Positions 38,125 through 50,614 of a DNA stretch of 64,000 bases are shown here, in pieces. Within the stretch, counting starts at the first letter, position 1. Every line of letters starts with the position of its first letter. The notes under the pieces were generated by a model, which had not been told where the DNA came from, did not search any database, and worked only from the letters and a program-made list of their open reading frames with translations. Made by a program: the position numbers and the translations under genes. This DNA is from Circinella umbellata (taxonomy: Eukaryota > Mucoromycota > Mucoromycetes > Mucorales > Lichtheimiaceae): positions 62,001 through 126,000 of the forward strand of contig JAIWNF010000025.1 of the NCBI GenBank assembly GCA_025093555.1, read 5' to 3'.

Positions 38125-39582
38125 ATTTAATACTTGTGGATATTCATTTTCTCCGCTAAAATTAATACTAAGTGGACATAGGGGCTTGCTCTAAAATGTC
38201 TATATTCTCCTTCTTTAATTAAAAGATAACGTGAGATTAATAATACTATATCAATATAATTATATTGTATTAATTATATTATATATTGACAAGATAAAAG
38301 CAGAAAAAAATGACGTTTTATGTAGGGAGTAGAAGATCACAGTGCATGTACTACATTGGCAACAATAAAGAAAGTGTAAGCTCGCTGATGAAGAAGAATA
38401 AGTATGATGGATTCTTTACATAGTTTAAATATGTTTTAGTTTTTAGTATTTGTATAATCGCGAGCGGTTGTTAAGATGGATTAGTCTAATTAGTATATAA
38501 AATCATTTCTAGTCATTTTTGATAAATGGTGTATAATACTTAGAACCTACCTTCTATAGTGTGAATGGACTTTTAGGTCAAAAAAAAGCTGCGAACATGG
38601 GAGCAATCCATCCTTCTGTCGCGTACGTACATTAAAATACACTCAGAAAGGTGCCAATACCAAGGGCTATCCCAGATCATATAAATTCATGCAGATGGGT
38701 AGACGTAATAGTTAATAGTGCACTAGAATCTAAAACGCTCAAAGTATGTAGGCTCAAACCTGGCACTGACCCAATATTGTGATTTCCAATGATTAAAAAA
38801 GAACGTACGTAGCTGACGTATCCGTTGACTAGAAGGCGAAACAAAAGTATGCTCGAATTGTACAACAGCAATCCTCACCAAAAACGGATTCCATCACATG
38901 TTTACGCATGCATCAACAGCTGTCAATACCACGCCATGAAACCGATGACCCAGTCTCATATTTTTCTAACCACTTACCCCGTTCCAAACCAAAATTGGTA
39001 ACAGCTTAAAAATAAATGGACAACACTATGTTGCCTTTTAGCAGAACTCGATTATCACCAACACCGGCTCCCAGGATCAAATTACCAGCAATACATCGAT
39101 CTAGAGCCTGGTAAAGCTTCATTTAGATAGGTTGGGCCTCAACCTCCTCCTGAACCAGACTAGGTACGCCACACAATCACTATTTCGAGCATCGATATAA
39201 TTTTAAAAACTAACCCACCAGCTCCACACTCCTCTTCCTCGTCAATAACATCATCCTAAGCACCTTAACCCTTACATTCAAATATATATGACCATTTTTC
39301 TTTTTTATACTATTCCCTCTTCCTTCGATCTTTCCCCTGTGTCAACAGCAGAGATTTTTCCCTTTATGCTTTTAGTAATCTGTCTCAAACAAATATGCCA
39401 AACCTGGCGCTGTGTGTTACAGGAGACATTTAAAATTTTCATCCAAAGTTATACAATATTCCGATTTTGGTAAGAACTGGGTTCATTTCTAATGCATTTC
39501 CTCATGACTGATGTTATTTTTTATTATCTTTTCTCTTATTTATAACAACATTAAACAATAACAACAAAAAAACAAAAAAACA
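38125..39582. other. intergenic, upstream of the phospholipase gene
   Basis: 1.46 kb without an intact gene. Around 38677-38871 on the minus strand and 39010-39200 on the plus strand the base composition becomes more balanced and short protein-like text appears, which may be relic. The final 60 bases before the ATG are A-rich, as usual for fungal leaders. Confidence 0.45.
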
Positions 39583-42038
39583 ATGACTTGGCGTTATTGC
39601 TGGCAAAAGTTGACATTAATAGCGTCTTGTTCTACAGTTTCACTTGTTTTTCTTACAACTACTAAAACTGTTTTGACCGAACAACAACAGCAACAACAGC
39701 ATCCCAACAACAGTAAACGAATCATTAAATCCATTGATCGACCCTTTTATTTTTCTCCACCAACATGGATATTATCACGCGCTACATTAGCAGAGCAACA
39801 AGAAGAACAAAACAAAAACAAGAAAACTGTTGATTCCTTTTCATTTACTTCTGTGGATGATTTAATTAGTCGCGTATTTAATACCACCAACGACATTTCA
39901 ACTATAAAAGTACCGAATCGTAAAGATTTTGAAGAAACTGTGGTGAAACTTTACCCGAAATTAGCAGGTCAATTGGATAGTATGCGTGAAGGTTATGCCA
40001 AGTTTTGGGATTTTTTAACCATGGACGAATTTAGACATATGGTGGAAATGGCAGAAAAAGAAACAAAGAATATAAAATATCATCCAGAAGTTGGGGTGGA
40101 TGCTACTGTTCGATATGGTTCGGGAATGCTATGTGATCAAGAACTAACATTTATTACGGCACGTAAAATGAAACAAAAGGAGGCATTTGCAAAGTTTATT
40201 GGTGTTTCAGTAAATGAAGTAGAATTACAGGATATACCCATCGTAGGCATAGCTGCTAGGTGATTATAATACTATTTGACAAAGAAGATAATCTGTGCGT
40301 CTATATATATGTATGTTTATTAATGATGATGATTTTGTGAATATTTTCTTTTATATATATATAGTGGAGGTGGGATGAGGGCAATGCTTGGAATTTCAGC
40401 TTATATGAAAGCAATGCAAGATACTGGTGTATTGGATTTGGTCATGTATGCAGCTAGTGTTTCTGGTTCATGTTGGGCATTAGCACAATATTATAGTCCA
40501 TTGACAAATGCACGATTGGATGTATTATTGGAACATTTAAAAAGTCATGCGCATACCCATATTGCCAATGCTAACACTATTATCGATATTCTCAAAGCAT
40601 CACCACAAAATAGCAAATATTTGATGCAGGGTGCAATTGAGAGATATCATCAACGTAACGGTGATCTTAGCTTAGTCGATGTTTGGGGATTATTATTGGG
40701 AGGAACTTTATTAACAAGACGGATACGTGCCAGCAAAGAAGATATAGAACAAAAGAAGAGTACTGAAACAGAAGAAGAAACTGCATTAAGAGGCAAACCT
40801 ATTTTGATTGATCCTAATACGACCAAACTATCCAAGCAAACTCAATATTTTCAAGATGGATCATTACCTATGCCAATTTATTGTGCTGTGCGTATTGATG
40901 AAGAAGATGATGGTCATGATACAGATATTTATGAATGGTTTGAATTTACACCTTTTGAAATGGGAACAGAAGAAATTGATGGTAAATATATATATAAAAG
41001 ACAAAAATAAGTCGAGACTATATTCTTATACTTTAAATTAGCATGGATTCCTATTTGGGCATTTGGAAGAAGATTCGATCAAGGAAAAAATATTGAAAAG
41101 TTACCTGAACAAGCGCTTGCTATCATGATGGGGTAAATAACAAAGTGTAAATAATAAAAAATTAACTGGAGAATTGGCACACAGAATGAATGTGTGCGTG
41201 AGAGAGGGTTTAACATTGTTTATTTGATAGTGTTTTTGGATCAGCATTTACCGCATCGTTAGCTCACTTTTATAAAGAAATTCGAAGTTTTATGCCAGCA
41301 AAAGCATTAGAAAAAGCAGATGAAGTGATCGTTCAATTCAAAGACACTATGTCTGGGTATTATCCAATTTCTCCTGCCGATTTTCCTAACCCTTTTTATC
41401 GACTTCCAACACGTCGTCGTCATGATCATCATCCTGTTGACAGAAAACAAGAAGAGGTGGATTTACTCGTGAATTCACCTAAATTGGCATTAGCAGATGC
41501 TGGTCTTGATAATAATATACCATTTTATCCATTGTTACGACAAGGTCGTGATACAGATGTTATTCTTGCCATCGATTTAAGTGCTGATATTCAAACATCA
41601 ACTCATTTCGATCGTGCAGAAGGGTATGTACAACGACGAGGGATAAATGGATGGCCTAAAGGTGCTGGGTGGCCTAAAAACGAGAAAGAAACGACATTGG
41701 GTACATGTACGGTATTTCCATCCGATGCGTATTATGAAGAAAGGCATGGCAATTATTATCATCAAGATACAAATAAAAAACCCGTGACAGTGATTTATTT
41801 CCCATTGATCAATAATCCTAACTATGACGCTACATTTGATCCTCAAACAGCCGAGTTTTGTAGTACTTGGAACTTTGTTTATAGTTCAGCGCAAACGATG
41901 AAATTGACTGGATTGGCAGAAAGGAATTGGAATGATAACATTGACCAGGTGAGACATGTTTTACGACAGATATGGCAAAGGAAAAGAAATTTACGACTAC
42001 GAAAAGAAAACAATGAAGATATACTTCGAATTGCTTGA
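39583..42038 (+). CDS. cytosolic phospholipase A2-like protein (PLA2c domain)
   Basis: Ser-Asp dyad lipase of the group IV phospholipase A2 / lysophospholipase superfamily, hydrolysing acyl esters of (lyso)phospholipids. Exons 39583-40259, 40365-40981, 41042-41132, 41231-42038 give 730 aa. The oxyanion loop SGGGMRAM (residues 226-233) is followed by the nucleophile segment ASVSGSCWALAQYYS with Ser259. The second catalytic element LALADAGLDNNIPFYPLL holds the likely Asp near residue 551. A hydrophobic segment (about residues 9-27) at the N-terminus, then a Gln run, suggests a signal anchor or ER entry, unlike truly cytosolic PLA2. No C2 domain. The first Gly of the canonical GXSGS is Ser here. 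The exact substrate cannot be read from sequence. Confidence 0.88.
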
Positions 42039-42368
42039 AAAAAGATATACCATGCCTCCTTTTTTCTGTACATAATTATTATAGAATTCATTATCATTAT
42101 TCATATTTATTTGTTTACTATATATTTTATTTATTCTTATTATAATAATAGAGTCAAATTTTCATTAACTAGAAAAAAAAAAAGGAAACTACGTAAAAAG
42201 TAATAAAAAAAAAAGACAGAGAAAAAAGGGATTGTGTACATGTATATACTTGTGTGTTTATGTGTGTATGTACATTTGTGGTGGAAAGAAAGGGTTGTGT
42301 GTATGCATTTCTGAAGGCTATAAGAAAAAAAAAATGGAGAACCGAAAGATTGTTTTACGTAATGGATT
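42039..42368. other. convergent 3' interval, phospholipase and URC1
   Basis: 330 bp between two facing stop codons, AT-rich with poly-A/T tracts and a TGTGTG/TGTATG patch. No gene. Confidence 0.6.
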
Positions 42369-44644
42369 TTAATGCTCAATATCTTCCCAATCACGACCCT
42401 TGACTTCATGAAGTTGTTTTTCATCCATCACTTCACCTGTAGTGAAATATCCTGATGCAATCTTAGCATCAATTTCGACTCGAGAGTCTTCTGGAATCAT
42501 TTCATCAGGGATAGGTACACGTTCAATAATTGGAATACCAGCACCAACGATAGCATCGTGTTTCATATTTGACATGGACTATGTATAAAAGAAAAATAAG
42601 GAATCTCATAAATATAACTGTCTTTTCTTATTTTCCATAAAGTAATATCATATTTATATATATTCTTACCATCATACGATCAATCTTTTGAATACCAAGC
42701 CAATGAAGAACATCAGGCATCAATGCTTGGAAACGCATATCTTTAACACCAGCAATACACTCTGTACGCAAGAAATAATGATCAGCAGTGTCACCACCTG
42801 CTTGACGTTTTCGTGCATTATATACTAGATATTTAGTAACTTCACCAAGAGCACGACCTTCCTTTCGGACTAAGAGTATAAAAATAGTTAATTATTAAAA
42901 GGAAGGAATTACATACTTTTTTTTTAGTTAATGATACGTATATAGTAAATAATACTTACAATAGACAATTACACCAACACCACCTTCTTGTGCTTGCTTA
43001 ACACATTCTTCAATACCATAAATTAGATATGGTCTACAAGTACAAATGTCACTACCTATATAACAATTGTAGCATGTATAAAAAAAATTATAGTTTAAAA
43101 TGTTTTGTACTACAGCCCAACCCCTTGAATTTCTTCTTTCGGGTGTTGGTCATCTACTTAATTTTGATTGCCCCTTAAAACTTACCAAAAACATCGGAAC
43201 CATTACACTCATCATGCACTCGAAGGGTGAGCTTTTTCTCAGGGTCTAAATAGAAGAAAAATGAAGTGAGTGTGTGAATATTTTAATATTATTTATGTAT
43301 AGAACACAACCCATTTTTACTATTATTTACCTGAGATATAAGCCGGATCACCAAATACATAAACACTAATACCACCAATAGGAGGTAAAAAGACCTTGAG
43401 GTCTGGACGAGTAATTAATTCGGGATACATTCCTCCGGTATCTTCAAACAAAGCACGACGCAGTAAGCCTTCTTCAATACCAAAACGTTCAGCAACGCCA
43501 GGTAAGTACCATACAGGTTCAACAGCTGCTTTGCTTACAGCTAAATCACCACGGTCATTTACAACAATCTTGCCATCGATCTTAAGTTTTCCTTCCTTTA
43601 CAAGGTTCTCCATTTCAACCATGGTCATGTGAGCCTTGGTAACAGCAATGGTAGGTCTATTATATATAACATACATTCAAAAAACTAATTCATAACTTCT
43701 TTTTTTTCTCTTAAAACAAAATAGACATAGAACTATTGTCTCAGTGCAAATAAAAAATCTTTACCTCACATCCAAACCATTATCATATTCTTCCTTATAT
43801 ACTTGAGGTGCCACGTGACCATAAGGATCCAAAGAAACAATCTTGGTTGGATCTGTCCAGGAAGGATGAGGACCAATCTTGAAAGCAGGTTCGGTCATAT
43901 CAAAGTTAGGACGATGTTCATTGGGGAGGTCACCAATGGCTACAGCTAATGCACGATAGACACAATAAGAACCACCATAAGCACCAATAGCATTTCTATT
44001 ATATATTATGTATTATACACACACACACACACACAAATAACAACAAACAATAAAGTTAATAATATTTCCTTTCCTTTCTTAAATAATACACTATACTATA
44101 CCTTTTCTTAATACTATCTGCATGTCTAGATGCAACAACAGGACCACGTTCCTTTGGATCTTTATTACCCCAATTCAAATTAATTGGATGAATACCATGT
44201 TGATGAGGATAAGCTATTGAAAAAAAAAGTGTGTGTTAAAGATTAGTGATTTTAATGGAATATATATAGTACGTATAACTGGGATTATGATACATACACG
44301 TGAGGATGACACGCTGAGGGTACAATGAGGCAGAAGTGCTGCTGGTGCTCACGGGCTTACTAACCGACTTGGCAGTTACACTAGCAGGAGACAAAATTGT
44401 TGTTGGAGATGAAGGAGCACTTGTTTTAGATTCTTCAGTAGAATTATGAATCATTTGTTCAACCTTGTGTGTGGGAGGGGTTTCATATATATATATTAAA
44501 TATAAATAATCATTGTTAGTTATTAAACATCTTTATATGAATATAATAAAAATATACCTGTGCTGAAAGATGTTGTTGATCAGTTCTAAGAGCTTCAACA
44601 GTTGTTAAAAGTTGCTTAAGAACTTGTTCGTCAGGAACAGTCAT
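42369..44644 (-). CDS. URC1: Urc1, GTP cyclohydrolase II-like protein of uracil catabolism
   Basis: GTP cyclohydrolase II homologue. In the yeast Lachancea kluyveri, URC1 is needed to use uracil as nitrogen source. Nine exons from high to low: 44558-44644, 44298-44463, 44102-44213, 43765-43995, 43331-43656, 43186-43245, 42960-43055, 42670-42869, 42369-42578, giving 495 aa. The first 85 residues are Ser/Thr-rich. An N-terminal GTP_CH_N-type domain follows (HGIHPINLNWGNKDPKERGP, GAYGGSYCVYRALA). The cyclohydrolase core has LRVHDECNGSDVFG and SDICTC, keeping the three zinc-binding Cys. RKEGRALGEVTKYLVYNARK replaces the RQEGRGIG motif of riboflavin enzymes. That replacement plus the extra N-terminal domain argue for Urc1 rather than Rib1. 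It is divergent from the UPRT gene next door. Intron 3 carries an AC repeat (44017-44035). Confidence 0.87.
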
Positions 44645-45188
44645 AATAAAATGTTAAGAAAGAAAAAGATAGAGGGAGAAGTGAAAAAACACAGAATGAA
44701 GAGAGAAGAAGAAAAACAAAAAATTGAACAAGTTGGGTCGTGTTTAAATAAACAATTTTTTTTCCCAGTGGCAATTATAAGGAGAGTACATCCAAAGTGC
44801 CATGTATAATGATATAAAAAATAAAAATGATTTATCATGCGGATTTTGGGTACTTGGTTTGATTAATCTTGTGATTATATTATACTTTCCGCTTATCATT
44901 ATATTTTAGGTAATAAACTTTCTTCTGTCAAATACATCGTCATCATCTTTCATACCACCTATTTTGGATGTACCCAACTAACATAATATACATAATTATA
45001 TACATATTATATATACATAATCACTTATCATTTCTTCTCCCCCACCCCTTTTTTTTTTCATTCAATGTGAATATAAAACCACACTTTATTATTATTGTTG
45101 CTTTTTTCTCTCTCACTCTTTTTCTTTCTTATTTCTCCCACACACAACTATACTCTTTTTTTTTCTTTTCAACTTGTTTCATTTCAAA
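44645..45188. promoter_or_regulatory. shared bidirectional promoter, URC1 and UPRT
   Basis: 544 bp between the ATG codons of two divergent genes acting on uracil. It contains a purine-rich leader on the URC1 side (44650-44720) and a long pyrimidine-rich leader on the UPRT side (45040-45170), with an AT-rich centre. No known operator could be assigned. Joint regulation by pyrimidine or nitrogen supply is inferred from pathway and layout only. Confidence 0.6.
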
Positions 45189-46334
45189 ATGACTGGTCCT
45201 AATCTTCACATTAGTCAACACCCTATTGTTGCTGTAAAACTTTCACAATTGCGTGAAGTTAAACAAAACTCCAAAGCTGTACGTGAATTGATGAGTGAGT
45301 TAGCTACTTTGGTGGGTTATGAAGCTACTTTGGATATTGGTGTTTCAAAAGATAAAACAGTAAAGTATCTTTCTATCTTTATTTATTTATATGATCATTA
45401 TTATTAAGAGGATAAACTAATAATAATTATAATAAATAGCTTACTAGTCCATATGAATCTTTTCAAGGTACTGAATTGAGTCAACGTGTTGCATTAGTAC
45501 CTATATTACGATCAGGACTTGGACTCGTGGATGGTAAGTAATTATTTGATTGGATATAAAAAAGGATAAAGATAATAATTTCAATAATGACTTAAATGCA
45601 TTATTACGCTATTTTTTGATTTTGTTAAATAGGTTTCTTAACTTTGTTCCCTGAAGCACCTGTTCTCCATTTAGGTTTATTCCGAGAAAAGGTCAGTTGG
45701 GTCTACCCCCCCCCCTTCTTTTTTTCCCACACAAAATAGTTATGCATAATATTTATAATATATATAATATATATTTTATAGGTTACTTTACAACCTGTCG
45801 AATATTATAACAAATTACCACAAACTCCTAATGCTGATATTTGTTATGTATTGGATCCAGTTGTAGCAACAGGTAAATAAAAAGAAAAAAAAGAGGTAAT
45901 CAATTAGACTGTTACTTATTATGTTTATTTATTTTACATATTATAGGTAACACAGCTGTGGCAACAGTTAATATTTTGAAAGAATGGGGTATTGCAGGAG
46001 AAAACATTAAATTCGTTGGTATTCTTGCAGTAAGTTTTTATTTTTTTATATATAGTATATATAGTATATTATGTTTTATTTTACGTATAAACTAAATGAT
46101 TATTATTATTATAGTCTAAGCAAGGTATTACTCATTTACAAGAAGAACATCCTGATATTAAAATTTATTTTGCTGGTGTTGATGATTCACTTGATGAAAA
46201 TGGGTAAGATTTTGTTTTTTTTCTAATAGAAATTTTAGAGACCTTTTTTTTTGACATGTATCTTTTTTTTAATTAGCTACATTCGTCCTGGTATTGGTGA
46301 TTCTGGGGATAGACTTTGGAATACTGCTGCTTAA
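45189..46334 (+). CDS. UPRT: uracil phosphoribosyltransferase
   Basis: Converts uracil and PRPP to UMP and pyrophosphate. In the URC pathway of yeasts an enzyme of this type is URC6. Seven exons (45189-45359, 45440-45533, 45633-45691, 45782-45872, 45947-46029, 46115-46203, 46277-46334) give 214 aa, the length of compact UPRTs. Visible: [19 protein letters not shown] at the start, [36 protein letters not shown], the PRPP loop [16 protein letters not shown] (usual form DPMLATG), and the uracil-binding end [17 protein letters not shown]. In exon 2 the acceptor must be the AG at 45438-45439, because the next AG opens onto a stop. The divergent gene URC1 lies 544 bp away, which suggests a catabolic rather than salvage role. 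Confidence 0.93.
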
Positions 46335-49300
46335 GGATTTATTAAATACATAGAAATCCTTACTTTATTTTTCTTCTTTTTGTAATCTTTTTTTTTTTTG
46401 CTTGTAAATTTTGTATGTATATACAATTCACATAATCATAATAATAAACAATTTATCTTTGATATTACTATTACTACGCACTTGTTTATTTCATATTGTA
46501 TATATTCTAATTTTAGAATACTGTCACACACAAACAAACAAAAAGTGTTTTATATATAATTATATCCAATGTATTTTATTGATAACAGTTTTTATGTACC
46601 TGTCAGTTTTAGATAATAAACTTAATATACGTATCTTATATATCTTTATAAGGTGAATCCGATAGAATAAATATTTACTATTATCTATTATTATTTTTAT
46701 CATTATCATTATCCAATTTTTATTACTATTTCAAACATATCTTATATGATTCCTGTTCATTTGTTATCCTATTTCTTTTTTATTATATTTACTATTTGAG
46801 ATTTTCTTATCAATTCATGCTATTTGGCGGGTTTTAACTCCAAGAATCCGAATTATCACTACTTAATCTAGCGGACATTTTTTCATATTCCTGAAACAAA
46901 TGTTGTACAAAATGTCCTCTTTTATCAAAGAAATAGAAAAAAGTTTCTTATCTCAAATTTCTGATAGGATATGTATCCACGTTCTGTTCCGTTTGTTTCA
47001 TGATTGTCTCTTAAAATGATACATATAATATTAAAAAAACTGGGTTCTATTGTGAAATCTTACTTATTACTCACTACAAACTATAAAAGTTCGATATATC
47101 CTCTATCTATTAATTATAGCTACTCTATTATTACAATCAACAATATTACATTAGCATGTTTTTAACAAACTTTTTTTTATCACCCCCAGTAACAATTATT
47201 TTTTATGCTTTATTCTTCTTAGCAACTAGTTTCACAAACATATAGCTTATTATCTTTACCTATTAGAACTTTTCAGAATAAAAATAATATATTATATATA
47301 TTAACATTTTCACCTATCTTTTTATTATTACGTACTACTTCTCGGATAAATAATACTACACTATAAACCATACTTTTAGACTGATAGCAATAATGATACG
47401 TATCCGATAATTATAAAACAAAACAAAAAAATATCAATATGACGTTATCTGGTTATTATCAGCTTGACATGATTTCAATTTACATGATCATTGGTATAAT
47501 TAATTAATATTACCTAATAGAATCTTGATATAATAGAAAAAAAAACCACACTTGACGTGTAAAACAAAAATATCGTGTGGATTCTTTTTTTCTACTGTTT
47601 ATATAGTATATATTCGTAATTGTACGTATGTCTTATTCCTATATCATAAATTTAATAAAGTACGTATCAACTTTGTTATCATGATTAAAGTTTTATATTT
47701 ATTTATTTATTTACTAATACTATAATACAAAATGAAAAAAAAAAACCCACTCACACTGCACACAAAATATAACTTTATATTAGATATACACCAACTACAA
47801 TATTCTTATCCTTTTATCAAAATTTAAAAACAAAACTATTTTATTATAAAGTTATTAAATATATATATATACAATATCGAAAAACAATAAAATTTCTCTA
47901 TGCATAAAATAAAAGTAGATATTTATATTGTTATGTATGAATGTATGGAATTATGATCAAGGAAGAGTGGGAGATAATATATAAGTTTTCAATGTATGAT
48001 ACGTACTAGTCTTCAACAATTACTGTAAATAATTGACTGACAATAGTTTCTTTGAACATACTTGAAGTCTCTTAAAGTACTCATTATAAAAAATTTTTGT
48101 GGATTCAGACGTAATATTCCTCAATATAAGAACTCCCACAGCCCAAGTTTCTCTTCTATTTTTATATTATTATTATTATTATTCAAATACAACTAAATTA
48201 TAGGGTATTATTTCTTCTTTACGTATTTTAAATCGTTATACGAAGTACTCCAATCACCTATTGAATGTACTATGTGGATGACTACTTTTTTTTATCAATG
48301 TACTAAATACACTATAATTTTTTTCTTGTAAATGCGAATTGTAGGGTTTATCAAGTGTTTTGTGACATTTCTTTTATAAAGTTGCGGAACCCGAGTTTTT
48401 CAATTTTTGGGGAGCGCAAAAACCGGGGGTCTACTGCACTGTATACATTTCTGAACAGTTATCTTTAATACTGATTACATTATCATTGAAAGCAACAAAA
48501 ATACTATGAAAGCTAAGATTGAAACTCATTCGTATAAATCAACTTTTATTAGCAATGTTTTCATGTGGCCAATGCTAACACACAATCTCAACAGTAGTTT
48601 TTAAAGCCTATGAGCTATAAATACCAGATGATTTTTTTTTCTAACATTTAAAATTATATAATTGATATACCTTCTTTGTTATATAATATATAGCTCTGCT
48701 TATCATAACTATTAGAAAAAACCGAACGCTGTCCATTGGATTACTTGTTAAAAATAACTCGTTTAGTTAGATTTAGGTAATGTTAATCTCCCAGTTTCAT
48801 AAGTTAAAAAAACGGGAACGGAGTTTTCAGTCATATCAAATGACAGCTGTACGCACGGGCCATCATGGTTGTCATGCAGTAAAAAAATTGTTTGTCTCCT
48901 TTTAAATCTTGTACCTTTGCAACCCTTAAAAAAGGCTACATAGATTTTCAATACCCTAAAACGATCATTTTTATGCTGATATTATCTTTACTAATAATAT
49001 TGACAGTTGCAAAAAAGAAAAAGAAAAGATTAGTCAACTATAGCTTCAAAAATCGCTCAATTATAGACAATACTTTAAAAATTAACCCTTCAATTTTAAC
49101 CAAATAAAATTACGAGCGTGCGGATTTTTTTATACGTGAAACTAATTCGTCTCATTAGTTTTATTTGCAACTTCCATAATACAACTATAAAATTCGATAT
49201 TTATACGTACATAGTTTATTCATAATAATAAGAGCACACTAGCTTAATTAAAATTAGATATATACAGTAATATGATCTATGTTAAAATCATATAATCTTT

Positions 49301-50614
49301 TTTTTTCTGTGGTTCCTTTTCCCTGCATAACTGTACAAAATTTGAACAATCGTCCTCCTTTATTATCGTATATGTCAATGAAAAAATGAACATTTTATCA
49401 ATGCTCTGATTTTTTTTAAATATTGATTTTATAAACTTCATGCAAAGTTCTCGAGATTACCGTTTACGTAGTTTAGATTGATATTAGACCATAGATGGAA
49501 TTCATGGTACTGTAAACTGTGTCTGTATTCAAAAGTCAAACACGATATTACATAGGAATGAATTGATTAACTTTTTTTTTCTAATCCATTGGATAGAACT
49601 ATCTTTATATTAAAAATAGCAATACGTAAAACGGTAGAAACAACGCCTTTCACTCTATGATATAAAAACAATAATTATAGAACACTCTATGATGTCACCA
49701 GCAGGATTAATTTGAATATATTATTCCATACCCTTTATATACAATGGCTTTTTTTCTATACAATTATATATAGCCCAGTAGACTATATTTTATCTTTATT
49801 TTTATTTTTACGCACTCGTTATTTTAACCATGTCGTGTCTCACTGAATACACCAACAAACTATACAAACGATATTAAAACAGAGTTACTTTCCTTTTATA
49901 GCAACATAAAAGATTTTGCTTCATGAATCCACATCAAAGATAAAAAGGTACATTATGTTTTTTTTAGACAACCAGCATATCATCATTATTATTTTCAAGG
50001 ATGAACGCGTGCAAAAAAAAGAGGGAGGGGGAGTAGATTTGAAAACAATGCTCTTTATAATGATCAGTTATTCGATTAAAGAACGACACTGTAAAAAGTA
50101 AAAAACAAAAACACGCGTTCATTTTCTTGTCCTGCGCGACTAAAGGTCTAGATTCCTGAATAATGTGAGGTAAACGTTTTTTAAGCGGATCTTTATGCAA
50201 AGTAAAGCATGCGTGTGTGTCACCATGGCAAGATCGCTAAAAGCATTCTTCTCTTTTTTCTTCTTGTCTGGATCATATAATAAAGTCAGCATTGATGCAT
50301 GATCAATGATGTTACCATTGTTCTGGGCTCAAAAAAAAGCATAAAAAGAGTCTTTTCCAGAGCTTTTTTTTTCTGTTCTTTTCTTTTTTTTTTTCCTTTT
50401 TCCTTACACCCCCAACAACCAACAACCAACAAGATAAGTACTACTTTTTTTTCAACATTTTATCCTTCTTCCCCTAATGAATCATCTATCCATTTTCTAT
50501 ATTTTTTCTCTCTATCCATTTTTTTCTTCTTTTTTATACATACTATTACTTTTGACGAGCTTTATTCTTACTCTTATTTTTTTTGTTTTTTTTTTGACGC
50601 AGCGCCGCAGCACG
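46335..50614. other. 4.3-kb gene desert
   Basis: No intact gene. Very AT-rich, with TACGTA palindromes recurring (for example near 47332, 47399, 47622, 48000, 49205, 49461). One decayed transposon-end candidate lies at 48381-48446. A minus-strand frame at 48763-48951 has protein-like text (TIFLLHDNHDGPCVQLSFD) but no family and no start context. The last 250 bases, before the minisatellite, are strongly T-rich. Confidence 0.5.
48381..48446 (-). mobile_element. possible decayed DNA-transposon terminus
   Basis: Read on the minus strand from 48446, the sequence after a TA runs CAGTGCAGTAGACCCCCGG, then TTTTTGCGCTCC, and later CTCGGGTTCCGCAAC. G/C-rich termini of this style next to TA are typical of pogo/Tigger-type DNA transposons. 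The patch is much richer in G and C than its surroundings. No matching opposite end or transposase was found, so this would be a lone fragment. Confidence 0.3.

Noticed and set aside
48763..48951. Small minus-strand gene in the desert
   Set aside because: Protein-like text but no start context, no exon partners and no family; at most a relic.
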